A stretch of DNA of 64,000 nt from Mycobacterium sp. 1274756.6 (GTDB taxonomy: Bacteria > Actinomycetota > Actinomycetes > Mycobacteriales > Mycobacteriaceae), in NCBI RefSeq assembly GCF_001668625.1, contig NZ_LZLJ01000050.1:31734-95733 (forward strand). Direction: 5' to 3'. The position numbers and the translations under genes are program-made. The notes beneath the pieces are model-generated. The model was given only the letters and a program-made list of their open reading frames with translations, searched no databases and was not told the DNA's origin. Shown in pieces: positions 31,993 through 39,920 of the stretch. Position 1 is the stretch's first letter. The number at the start of each line of letters is the position of its first letter.

Positions 31993-32006
31993 TTGACAGG
32001 CGTCAA
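31993..32006. promoter_or_regulatory. Inverted repeat between TetR and cyp136
   Basis: TTGAC-AGGC-GTCAA is a perfect five-base-arm inverted repeat in an AT-richer patch of the 142-base divergent region. The left half reads TTGACA, a consensus -35 hexamer toward cyp136, so repressor binding would block that promoter. Probable operator of the adjacent TetR protein. Confidence 0.5.
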
Positions 32007-32097
32007 ATTTCGGGGTGGGATAGCGAATGAGTGACGGCCACCACAGCCGGCACGCCCTGCTGCCCTCTCCGACCCATTCACCGCCCAAGGAGCGTCG

Positions 32098-33573
32098 ATG
32101 GCCACCATCAGCACCCCGCACTACCTGCTCGACCAGGCCAAGCGCCGGTTCACCCCGACGCTCAACACCATCCCCGGCATGGGGATGCTGGAAAAGGCGC
32201 TGCTGAACGTGAACTGGAAGCAGCACACGCTCGCCGAGCCGCCCCCGGGCAGCGACCTCAAGCCCATCCGCGGCGACTCCGGCCTGCCGCTGCTGGGTCA
32301 CATCATCGAGATGTTCCGCGGCGGCCCGGAATACCCGAAGTTCCTCTACGAGACCCGCGGGCCGGTCACGTTCGCCGACTCGCCGATCCTGCCCTCGATC
32401 GTGGCGATGGGCCCCGACGCCACCCAGACCGTGTTCGCCAACCGGAAGAAGGACTACTCGCAGAAGGGCTGGCTTCCGGTGATCGGCCCGTTCTTCGACC
32501 GCGGTCTGATGCTGCTGGACTTCGAGGAGCACCTCGCCCACAAGCGGATCATGCAGCAGGCCTTCACCCGGCCCAAGCTGGCCAGCTACGTCGCCGACAT
32601 GGACCAGGTCGCCAGCGCCACCGTGCGGGACTGGCCGACCGACGATCCGCGGTTCCTGGTGTATCCGGCGATGAAAGAGTTGACCCTCGACGTCGCCTCG
32701 GTGGTGTTCATGGGCCAGGACCCCTCCACCGACCATGTGCTGTTGACCAAGGTCAACAAGGCGTTCGAGAAGACCACCCGCGCCGGCGGGGCGATCATCC
32801 GCACCGGGGTGCCGCCGTTCAAGTGGTGGCAGGGCCTGCAGGGCCGCAAGGTGCTCGAGGAGTACTTCGAGCAGCGGGTCAAGGAGCGCCGCCACTCCGA
32901 CGGCACCGACATGCTGACCGCGCTGTGTCACGCCGAGGACGAGGACGGCAACAGCTTCACCGACCAGGACATCGTCAACCACATGATCTTTTTGATGATG
33001 GCCGCCCACGACACCACCACCTCGACGGTGACCACGATGGCCTACCACCTGGCCGCCCACCCGGAGTGGCAGGACCGCTGCCGCGAGGAGTCCGACCGCA
33101 TCGGCGACGCCCCGCTGGACATCGAGACGCTGGAATCGCTGCAGTCCCTCGACCTGGTGATGGACGAATCGCTGCGCCTGGTCACCCCGCTGCCGTTCAA
33201 CATGCGCCAGACCGTCCGCGACACCGACCTGATGGGCTACTACGTGCCGGCGGGCACCAACGTGGTGATCTGGCCGGGCGCCAACCACTGGCTGCCCGAG
33301 CTCTACACCGACCCGATGAAGTTCGACCCGGAGCGGTTCCTGCCGCCGCGCGAGGAGCACAAGAAGCACCGCTACGCCTGGGCGCCGTTCGGCGGCGGCG
33401 CGCACAAGTGCATCGGGATGGTCTACGGCCGCCTGGAGGTCAAGACGATCCTGCACCGGATGCTGCGGCAGTACCGGCTGGAGCTGGCCCGGCCGGACTA
33501 CCAGCCGCGCTGGGACTACGGCGGCATGCCGCTGCCGATGGACGGCATGCCGATGGTGCTGCGCAAGCTCTGA
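32098..33573 (+). CDS. cyp136: Cytochrome P450 CYP136
   Basis: A 491-residue P450. The oxygen-binding I-helix motif AAHDTTTST, the K-helix ExxR as ESLR, and the haem-binding loop FGGGAHKCIG with the proximal cysteine are all intact. It resembles sterol-demethylase-like P450s, consistent with M. tuberculosis Rv3059. AAGGAG precedes the ATG. Electron partners are not encoded in the neighbourhood. The endogenous substrate is unknown. Confidence 0.93.
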   Translation: MATISTPHYLLDQAKRRFTPTLNTIPGMGMLEKALLNVNWKQHTLAEPPPGSDLKPIRGDSGLPLLGHIIEMFRGGPEYPKFLYETRGPVTFADSPILPSIVAMGPDATQTVFANRKKDYSQKGWLPVIGPFFDRGLMLLDFEEHLAHKRIMQQAFTRPKLASYVADMDQVASATVRDWPTDDPRFLVYPAMKELTLDVASVVFMGQDPSTDHVLLTKVNKAFEKTTRAGGAIIRTGVPPFKWWQGLQGRKVLEEYFEQRVKERRHSDGTDMLTALCHAEDEDGNSFTDQDIVNHMIFLMMAAHDTTTSTVTTMAYHLAAHPEWQDRCREESDRIGDAPLDIETLESLQSLDLVMDESLRLVTPLPFNMRQTVRDTDLMGYYVPAGTNVVIWPGANHWLPELYTDPMKFDPERFLPPREEHKKHRYAWAPFGGGAHKCIGMVYGRLEVKTILHRMLRQYRLELARPDYQPRWDYGGMPLPMDGMPMVLRKL

Positions 33574-33590
33574 GCCGGGCTCGGGTCCGC

Positions 33591-34085
33591 TCAGTCGGCC
33601 AGCAGCCGGTTGGCGCAACCGATCACCGCGCGCAGCGCCGACTCGGTGGCGTCGCGGGCCCAGCCCATCGCCCATTCGGTGCGGATGCCGTCGCTGCCGC
33701 AGACGAAGGTGACGGTGTGCCCGTCGCCGGAGCGCATCTGGTGGAACCGCACCGTCTCCACGGTCACGCCGTGCTCGTGCAGCATCGCGGTGACCGCGGC
33801 GATCGGCCCGCTCGCCACCGCCGTGTCGGTGCGGACGCTGTCGCCGTGGGCGATGGTGGCGCGGTACCGGCAGGAGCCCAGCGAGCGGGTACGCCCGCGC
33901 GACCACTGCCCGAGCCGCAGCGGCCCGGAGCAGCCGGACGGATAGCCGTAGGTGGTGACGAACCGCCCCCAGTCCATGGCGGCCGCCTGTTCGCGCAGGC
34001 CGCGCGGCAGCGACACCCCGAACCGGTCGAGGAACCAGGTGTTGGCGTCGGTCGACGGACTGGAGTGGATGAAACGGCTGGTCAT
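33591..34085 (-). CDS. Stand-alone LeuA regulatory (allosteric) domain protein
   Basis: A 164-residue protein without the catalytic barrel of 2-isopropylmalate synthase but with a segment like its leucine-sensing C-terminal domain: DSVRTDTAVASGPIAAVTAML, then VETVRFHQMRSGDGHTVTFV and WAMGWARDATESALRAVIGCANRLL. The domain could bind a branched-chain amino acid or regulate LeuA in trans; the function is not established. ATG 34085 has GAGGAAG nine bases upstream. A leader peptide and alternative hairpins precede it, suggesting amino-acid-dependent expression. Confidence 0.75.
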   Translation of the reverse strand: MTSRFIHSSPSTDANTWFLDRFGVSLPRGLREQAAAMDWGRFVTTYGYPSGCSGPLRLGQWSRGRTRSLGSCRYRATIAHGDSVRTDTAVASGPIAAVTAMLHEHGVTVETVRFHQMRSGDGHTVTFVCGSDGIRTEWAMGWARDATESALRAVIGCANRLLAD

Positions 34086-34111
34086 GTGCCGGCTTCCTCG
34101 GATTGGAGGGT

Positions 34112-34173
34112 GACCGACGGGCAAGCGTCCGACCCGCAGCGGGGGGTCGGTCCGAATCAGACCCCGCTGCGGG
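34112..34173 (-). promoter_or_regulatory. Attenuator-like alternative hairpins
   Basis: On the transcript, arm A (34173-34160), which lies in the last leader codons, pairs with arm B (34148-34133) over 14 bases with a two-base bulge. Arm B ends instead take part in a second stem CCGACCC/GGGTCGG (34150-34144 with 34135-34129), and GACCGAC (34152-34146) can pair with GTCGGTC (34118-34112), near the ribosome site. The pairings are mutually exclusive. No U-tract is seen, so the output could be termination or masking of translation. Confidence 0.6.
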
Positions 34174-34210
34174 TACTGGCTACTACAAGCCGATCACGCA
34201 ACCATGACAC
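34157..34210 (-). CDS. Leader peptide (17 residues) for the LeuA-domain gene
   Basis: Reads MSWLRDRLVVASTRSGV and stops. It starts at GTG 34210, exactly seven bases after a TAGGCT -10 hexamer, so the mRNA is predicted to be leaderless with the ribosome starting at the 5' end. Two Leu codons (TTG, CTT) and the Val-Val pair followed by structured RNA are typical of branched-chain amino-acid leader peptides. Its last five codons form the first arm of the hairpin, so ribosome position would decide the fold. Existence is inferred from this arrangement. Confidence 0.55.
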   Translation of the reverse strand: MSWLRDRLVVASTRSGV

Positions 34211-34217
34211 GGCATCG

Positions 34218-34246
34218 AGCCTAGCCGCCGGCCCCATGCCCGGCAA
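34218..34246 (-). promoter_or_regulatory. Promoter of the leader/LeuA-domain transcript
   Basis: TTGCCG (34246-34241) and TAGGCT (34223-34218) are separated by exactly 17 bases and fit the mycobacterial housekeeping sigma pattern (TTGnnn, TAnnnT). Seven bases after the -10 comes the GTG of the leader peptide, which places the transcription start at that codon. Confidence 0.6.
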
Positions 34247-34266
34247 CCGGATTCGCCGCGCGGGCG

Positions 34267-34668
34267 TCACGTGGCCGCGATCGACTGCAGCGCGTTCTGC
34301 AGCAGGCCGGTGACCTCTTCGGCGACCGCGCGCACCTCCGGCACATCGGTGAGATCGGCCATCAGCGCGGGGTTCATCGCATCGACGATGACGGTGTCGG
34401 CGGCGGCCGGATCCCGGCGCACCACCACGTTGCACGGCAGCAGCACCCCGATCTGGCGGTAGGCGTTCACCGCGCGGTGGGCCAGGCCCGGGTTGCAGGC
34501 GCCCAGGATCAGATAGTCCTCCATGTCCTCGCCCAGCTTGGCCTTCAGGGTCGCCTTCATGTCGATCTCGGTGAGTACGCCGAAGCCCTGCTGGGTCAGC
34601 GCTTCGCGGGTGCGGGTGACCGCCTCGTCGAACGATGTGCGCACGGTGGTCGTCAACGCCACAGCCAT
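34267..34668 (-). CDS. DUF302-family protein
   Basis: A 133-residue small protein of the DUF302 family. Residues such as FGVLTEIDMKATLKAKLGEDMEDYLILGACNPGLAHRAV are the diagnostic core; one cysteine sits in GACNP and another in LLPCNV. The biochemical role is unknown, but such proteins often occur beside CsoR/CstR-type regulators and sulfur or metal stress genes. Third and last gene of a CMD-CstR-DUF302 operon (27-base gap to the regulator). Confidence 0.82.
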   Translation of the reverse strand: MAVALTTTVRTSFDEAVTRTREALTQQGFGVLTEIDMKATLKAKLGEDMEDYLILGACNPGLAHRAVNAYRQIGVLLPCNVVVRRDPAAADTVIVDAMNPALMADLTDVPEVRAVAEEVTGLLQNALQSIAAT

Positions 34669-34695
34669 GGGGTCCTCCTTCGTCTCGGGTGGTCC

Positions 34696-34971
<276 letters not shown>

Positions 34972-34982
34972 TCACCCGGCGC

Positions 34983-35339
34983 TCAGCCGGCCGCCTCCTT
35001 CTCGGCGTCGGCGAACTCGCAGAACGCGTCGTAGGCGCGGGCGCCGTAGATGGTGGCCGGCCCGCCCATCATCAGGATGCTCACCCCGATCGTCTCGGCG
35101 GCCTCCTCCTTGGTGGCGCCGGCCTTCACCGCGGCGCGCGCGTGCGAGGCGATGCAGCCGTCGCAGCCGTGCACCACGCCGATGGCGACCGCCATCAGCT
35201 CCTTGAACTTGGTCGGCACCGCCCCGTCTTTGAAGGCGGCCTTGCTCAGCGCGCCGAACCCCTCGTAGACGTCGGGGATCTGGGCGCGCAACGCGCGGTG
35301 CTGGGGGTTGAGGTCGTCGAGGACGTCGTGGTAGGTCAT
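34983..35339 (-). CDS. Carboxymuconolactone decarboxylase/AhpD-like protein
   Basis: A 118-residue AhpD-fold protein. The redox motif CDGC in VVHGCDGCIASHARAA with the nearby histidine is typical of peroxidase-linked disulfide reductants. Combined with the CstR-like regulator it suggests thiol or persulfide detoxification. ATG 35339 comes six bases after a TATAGT hexamer, so the transcript is probably leaderless. First gene of the three-gene operon. Confidence 0.83.
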   Translation of the reverse strand: MTYHDVLDDLNPQHRALRAQIPDVYEGFGALSKAAFKDGAVPTKFKELMAVAIGVVHGCDGCIASHARAAVKAGATKEEAAETIGVSILMMGGPATIYGARAYDAFCEFADAEKEAAG

Positions 35340-35345
35340 GCCCCA

Positions 35346-35364
35346 ACTATACCCCTCGGGGTAT
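35346..35364 (-). promoter_or_regulatory. CsoR/CstR-type operator overlapping the CMD promoter
   Basis: ATACCCC-TC-GGGGTAT (35349-35364) is a perfect seven-base-arm palindrome with the TACCCC/GGGGTA pattern recognised by CsoR-family repressors. The minus-strand -10 TATAGT (35351-35346) overlaps its edge and lies six bases before the ATG. Repressor binding would occlude the -10 region directly. Confidence 0.7.
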
Positions 35365-35391
35365 CCGGGCGCCAGGTCGCGGCGCCCCCGG

Positions 35392-37128
35392 TCAGGACAG
35401 GATGCGGCGCGCGACGTTGGTGGTGACCAGGTCGAGCAGCTCGTCGCCGCGGCCGGCCAGGATGGTGCGGATGGCGTAGAGGGAGAACCCCTTGGCCTGC
35501 TCCAGGCTGATCGCCGGCGGGATGGTCAGCACCTGCCGGGCGGTGACGACGTCGACCAGCGCCGGCCCGTCGTGGGCGAACGCCGCGCTCAGCGCCGGTT
35601 CCAGATCGCCGGGCTGCTCCACCCGCCTGCTGAACAGCCCCATCGCGACCGCGACCGCCGCCAGATCCGGGTTCTCCAGTTCGGTGCCGAAGTTGACCAG
35701 GCCGGCGGCCTTCATCTCCAGTTCGACGAAGTTCAGCGAGGAGTTGTTGAACACGATGACCTTCACCGGCAGCCGGTTCTGCACGACGGTGAGTAGCTCA
35801 CCGAAGAGCATCGCCAGGCCGCCGTCCCCGGCCAAGGCGACCACCTGCCGGGCCCGGTCGACGCTTTGCGCGCCGATCGCGTGCGGCAGCGCCCCGGCCA
35901 TGCTGCCGTGGTTGAACGACCCGATCAGCCGGCGGCGGCCGTTCATCGTCAGGTACCGCGACGCCCACACCACCGGCGAGCCCACGTCGACGGTGAACAC
36001 CGCGTCGTCGGCGGCCAGCCGGTCGGCGGTGACCGCGACGTACTCCGGCCGGATCGGGGTGCGGCCGCGGTCGTCGACACCCAGCGCGTCCAGGCTCTTG
36101 CGGGTCTTGCGGTAGTGGGCCAGCGACCGTTCCAGGTGGCCGCGGTCGGGGTTGCCGCGCAGCAGCGGCTGCAGCGCGGTCAGGGTGTCGGTGACGGTGC
36201 CGACCAGGCCCAGGTCGATCGGGGTGCGCCGGCCCAGGTGCCGACCGCGGATGTCGACCTGGATGATCGTGGCGTTCTCCGGATAGAACTGCTGGTAGGG
36301 GAAGTCGGTGCCGAGCATCAGCAGCACGTCGGCTTCCTCGATCGCCTTGTAGCCGGAGGCGAAGCCGAGCAGGCCGGTCATGCCGACGTCGTAGGGGTTG
36401 TCGTACTCGATGTACTCCTTGCCGCGCAGCGCGTGCACGATCGGGGCGGCCAGCGTCCCGGCGGCCCGGATGACCTCGTCGTGGGCGCCGGCCACCCCGG
36501 CTCCGGCCAGGATCGTCACCCGGCTCGCCTCGTTGAGCAGGCGGGCGGCGCGGGCCAGCGCGGCGTCGTCGGGCCGGGCCACGGTGCTGCTGGCGGTGAC
36601 CGGGCGGGTGGTCCAGCCGGTCTCGGCGGCACGGGCGGAGAACACCTCACCGGGCACCACCACCACCGCCACCCCGCGCTCCTCGACGGCGGCCCGCATC
36701 GCCTGGTGCAGGATCCGCGGCGCCATCTCCGGGGTGCTGATCAGCTCGCAGTAGACGCTGCACTCGGCGAACAGGTCCTGCGGATGGGTCTCCTGGAAGT
36801 ACTCCGAGCCGATCTCGGCGCGCGGGATGTGGGCGGCGAACGCCAGCACCGGCACCCGGCTGCGCTGCGCGTCGTAGAGGCCATTGACCAGGTGCAGGTT
36901 GCCCGGCCCGCAGCTGCCCGCACAGACCGCCAGCTCGCCGGTGAGCGCGGCCTCGGCGGCCGCGGCGAACGCCGCGCTCTCTTCGTGGCGGGTCAGCTCC
37001 CAGGCGATGTGCTCAGCGCGGCGCAGCGCGTCGGTCAGCCCGTTGAGGCTGTCCCCGGGGATCCCGTAGATGCGTTGCACCCCGGAGTGCTGCAGCGCGG
37101 TGACGAAGTGATCGGCGACGGTGGCCAT
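35392..37128 (-). CDS. poxB: Pyruvate dehydrogenase (quinone)/pyruvate oxidase PoxB
   Basis: A 578-residue thiamine-diphosphate and FAD enzyme that oxidises pyruvate to acetate plus CO2, passing electrons to quinone. It is very similar to E. coli PoxB over most of its length: LAVCAGSCGPGNLHLVNGLYDA, HALRGKEYIEYDNPYDVGMTGLLGF, GDGGLAMLFGELLTVVQNRLPVKV (ThDP site) and IPPAISLEQAKGFSLY. The C-terminal tail, the membrane-activation peptide in E. coli, is present and somewhat longer. ATG 37128 is preferred over an upstream in-frame start. Followed by the CstR-type operon. Confidence 0.9.
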   Translation of the reverse strand: MATVADHFVTALQHSGVQRIYGIPGDSLNGLTDALRRAEHIAWELTRHEESAAFAAAAEAALTGELAVCAGSCGPGNLHLVNGLYDAQRSRVPVLAFAAHIPRAEIGSEYFQETHPQDLFAECSVYCELISTPEMAPRILHQAMRAAVEERGVAVVVVPGEVFSARAAETGWTTRPVTASSTVARPDDAALARAARLLNEASRVTILAGAGVAGAHDEVIRAAGTLAAPIVHALRGKEYIEYDNPYDVGMTGLLGFASGYKAIEEADVLLMLGTDFPYQQFYPENATIIQVDIRGRHLGRRTPIDLGLVGTVTDTLTALQPLLRGNPDRGHLERSLAHYRKTRKSLDALGVDDRGRTPIRPEYVAVTADRLAADDAVFTVDVGSPVVWASRYLTMNGRRRLIGSFNHGSMAGALPHAIGAQSVDRARQVVALAGDGGLAMLFGELLTVVQNRLPVKVIVFNNSSLNFVELEMKAAGLVNFGTELENPDLAAVAVAMGLFSRRVEQPGDLEPALSAAFAHDGPALVDVVTARQVLTIPPAISLEQAKGFSLYAIRTILAGRGDELLDLVTTNVARRILS

Positions 37129-37192
37129 CGGACCTGCCCTCCTGCATCGGACACTCCCAGAGAGCCCGACCCGCCGCAACCCCGTTCGGCGG

Positions 37193-39370
37193 CTATTTGA
37201 TCAGCGGGTCGCGCGGCATCCCCAGGATGCGCTCGGCGATCTGGTTGCGGCTGACCTCCGAGGTGCCGCCGGCGATCGCCATGCCGCGCGCCCCCATCAC
37301 CATCCGCCCGGCCAGGGCGGCCGGGCCGTCGGTCAGCGCGACCTCCGGGCCCAGCAGGGCCGCGCCGATCGCCGCGCCTTCGCTCATGTGCTCGGCGAGG
37401 GTCAGCTTGGTGATGTTGCCCTCCGGGCCGGGGCCGGCTCCCTCCAGGGTGCGCACGGCGCGCCGCAGGTTCAGCAGCCGCAAGGCGTGGTCGTGGGCCA
37501 GGTAGGTGCCCACCCGCACTTTGGCGCCGGCCACCCGGTCGGGGTGCTGGCCGACCAGGGTCACCAGGTGCTCGGCGATGCCCTCGTGGAAGGAGCCGCC
37601 GCCACCGATGCTGACCCGCTCGTTGCCCAGCGTCGCGCGGGCCACCGTCCAGCCGGTGTTGGGTTCGCCGACGACGTCCTCGTCGGGGATGAACACGTCG
37701 TTGAAGAAGACCTCGTTGAACTCCGAGCCGCCGGTGATCTGCCGCAGCGGGCGCACCTCGACGCCGTCGGCGTTCATGTCGATGATCACCGTGGTGATGC
37801 CGGCGTGCTTGGCGGCCTCGGGGTCGGTGCGCACGGTGGCCAGCCCGCGCCGGCAGTAATGCGCTCCGGAGGTCCAGACCTTCTGGCCGTTGAGTTTCCA
37901 GCCGCCGTCGAACCGAGTGGCGCGAGTCTTGACCGCCGCGGCGTCCGATCCGGCGTCGGGTTCGGAGAACAGTTGGCACCAGATCTCTTCCTGGCGCAGC
38001 GCTTTGGCGACGAATCGGTCGATCTGCGACTCGGTGCCGTGCTGGATGAGGGTGAGGATCACCCATCCGGTGATCGAGTAGTCGGGCCGTTTGATACCGG
38101 CGGCGGCGAACTCCTCCTCGATCACCAGCTGTTCGACGGCGGAGGCGGCGCGACCCCACGGCTTGGGCCAGTGCGCCATGATGTAGCCGGTCTCGATCAG
38201 CTTGTCGCGCTGGGCTTCTCCGTCGAGCGCGGCGATGACGGCGGCGTCGGCGCGGACCTGTTCGCGGATCCGGTCGGCCTCGGCCGGCAGGTCCAGGCTG
38301 TTGGCGCGGCTCGCTCCCCCGGCGGTGCGTTCGAAGGTGTCCAGTGCCGGTGCGTCCCCGCCGAACAGGGCGCGCAACGTCAACGCGCGACGCAGCTGCA
38401 GGTGCGCGTCGTGTTCCCAGGTGAAGCCGATGCCGCCGTGCACCTGGATGTTGAGTTCGGCGTTGCGGGCGTAGGCGGGCAGCGCCAGGGTGGCCGCCAC
38501 CGCGGCCATCAGCTGGAACTGGGTTTCGGCGTCGTCGCCGGCCTCGCCGGCCGCGCGGGCGGCGTCCCAGACCGCGGCGGTGGCCGATTCGGCGGCCACC
38601 AGCATGTTGGCGCAGTGGTGTTTGACCGCCTGGAAGGTGGCGATGGTGCGGCCGAACTGCTGGCGCACCTTGGCGTAGTCGACGGCGGCGTCGACGCAGT
38701 CGGCCGCCCCGCCGACCGCCTCGGCGGCGACCAGCACCCGGGCGCGCGCCAGGGCCGCCGGGCGGGCGCCGGGCAGGATGTCGGCGTCGGTGACGGCGAC
38801 GTCGGAGAGCGTCACCCGACCGGAGCGGCGGGTCGGGTCGAGGTTCTCCGGCACCTCGACGCTGACCCCGGCGCGGTCGCGCTCGAGGAGCAGGACATCC
38901 TCGCCCGCGGCGATCAGCAACAGGTCGGCGAGCCCGGCGCCGAGCACGACGCCGCCGTCCCCGGCGGCCACCCCGTCGGCGACCCGGACGTCGCCGCCGA
39001 GTCCGACACCGGCGGTGGTGCTGCCGTCGATCAGCCCGGGCAGCAGCCGGTCCTGCTGCTCGCCGTTGCCCGCGGCGGCCAGCACCGCGGAGGCGATCAC
39101 GGTCGGCAGGAACGGTCCGGGGGCGACCGCGCGGCCCAACTGCTCGGTCACCACGACCAGTTCGGGCAGCCCGTAGCCGGACCCGCCGTGGTCCTCGGCG
39201 ATGTGCAGCCCCAGCCAGCCCAGCCGCGCCAGGTCGTCCCAGAACGCGGGGCGCTGTTCGTCGTCGGCGTCGAGCAGCGCGCGGGCGGCGGCCCGGGCCT
39301 TCTGCGCGGCCAGGAAATCGGCCGCCACCTCGGCGAGTTCGCGGTGGTCGTCGGTGAGCGCGATCCCCAT
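37193..39370 (-). CDS. fadE22: Fused double acyl-CoA dehydrogenase FadE22
   Basis: A 725-residue protein in which two acyl-CoA dehydrogenase domains are joined. The N-terminal one (about 1-340) has YAKVRQQFGRTIATFQAVKH and VHGGIGFTWEHD; the C-terminal one (about 365-725) has CQLFSEPDAGSD, WKLNGQKVWTSGA, NERVSIGGG and GTSEVSRNQIAERILGMPRDP. Both have intact cores, so this is not a degraded duplication. M. tuberculosis FadE22 (Rv3061c) has the same length. A lipid beta-oxidation role is expected. The gene stands alone between poxB and the GreA/B-like gene. Confidence 0.9.
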   Translation of the reverse strand: MGIALTDDHRELAEVAADFLAAQKARAAARALLDADDEQRPAFWDDLARLGWLGLHIAEDHGGSGYGLPELVVVTEQLGRAVAPGPFLPTVIASAVLAAAGNGEQQDRLLPGLIDGSTTAGVGLGGDVRVADGVAAGDGGVVLGAGLADLLLIAAGEDVLLLERDRAGVSVEVPENLDPTRRSGRVTLSDVAVTDADILPGARPAALARARVLVAAEAVGGAADCVDAAVDYAKVRQQFGRTIATFQAVKHHCANMLVAAESATAAVWDAARAAGEAGDDAETQFQLMAAVAATLALPAYARNAELNIQVHGGIGFTWEHDAHLQLRRALTLRALFGGDAPALDTFERTAGGASRANSLDLPAEADRIREQVRADAAVIAALDGEAQRDKLIETGYIMAHWPKPWGRAASAVEQLVIEEEFAAAGIKRPDYSITGWVILTLIQHGTESQIDRFVAKALRQEEIWCQLFSEPDAGSDAAAVKTRATRFDGGWKLNGQKVWTSGAHYCRRGLATVRTDPEAAKHAGITTVIIDMNADGVEVRPLRQITGGSEFNEVFFNDVFIPDEDVVGEPNTGWTVARATLGNERVSIGGGGSFHEGIAEHLVTLVGQHPDRVAGAKVRVGTYLAHDHALRLLNLRRAVRTLEGAGPGPEGNITKLTLAEHMSEGAAIGAALLGPEVALTDGPAALAGRMVMGARGMAIAGGTSEVSRNQIAERILGMPRDPLIK

Positions 39371-39425
39371 CGGGGCCTCCTTGCAGCGGTGGGTTCGGAT
39401 CAGCCCCGCGGGCCGGGTCGAAGGG

Positions 39426-39878
39426 TCAGGACTGCTTTTCCGGGGACCGCTGCCCGTAGGGCACCGCCGCGAGCAGGGTCACCGAGATCGAGGCGCCGCT
39501 GGGCACCCGGTAGGTGCGCTGCTCCCCCGGCCGGGCGCCGGCCAACGCGGTGCCCAGCGGGGACTGCGGGGAGTACACCTCCATGTCGCCGGGGTCGACG
39601 TCGCGCACCCCGAGCAGGAAGGTTTCGGTCTCCTCGGTGTCGTCGAAGCGCACGGTGAGCACCATGCCCGGTTCGGCGATCCCGTCGTCCGGCGGGTCCT
39701 CCCCGACCGTGGCGTGCGAGAGCAGGTCGCGGATCTGCGCGATTCGGCTCTTGCGGGCCTGCAGGTGATCCAGCGCCACCGATTCGTCCTCATCATGGGT
39801 GTCGAGCAGCTCGTTGAGCTCGGCTTGGAGCCGTTCGTAGGCGCTGCGAGTCATCCAGACGGATTGCGGGCCGGTCAT
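39426..39878 (-). CDS. GreA/GreB-family transcript cleavage factor-like protein
   Basis: A 150-residue protein with a predicted N-terminal coiled coil (AYERLQAELNELLDTHDEDESVALDHLQARKSRIAQIRDLLSH) and a C-terminal FKBP-like domain with SPLGTALAGARPG, matching the Gre-factor layout. Acidic residues at the tip of the coiled coil (DEDES) are present, as needed to place metal in the RNA polymerase secondary channel. It is a paralogue rather than the housekeeping GreA (usually about 164 residues), comparable to Rv3788. Role inferred. Confidence 0.78.
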   Translation of the reverse strand: MTGPQSVWMTRSAYERLQAELNELLDTHDEDESVALDHLQARKSRIAQIRDLLSHATVGEDPPDDGIAEPGMVLTVRFDDTEETETFLLGVRDVDPGDMEVYSPQSPLGTALAGARPGEQRTYRVPSGASISVTLLAAVPYGQRSPEKQS

Positions 39879-39920
39879 GAGGTGTTCTCCGTTCTTAGGT
39901 ACGCCGGAAACTTGTCGGTG

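Noticed and set aside
37121..39658. An 845-codon plus-strand frame over fadE22
   Set aside because: Antisense shadow of the double acyl-CoA dehydrogenase, which has complete motifs on the minus strand.
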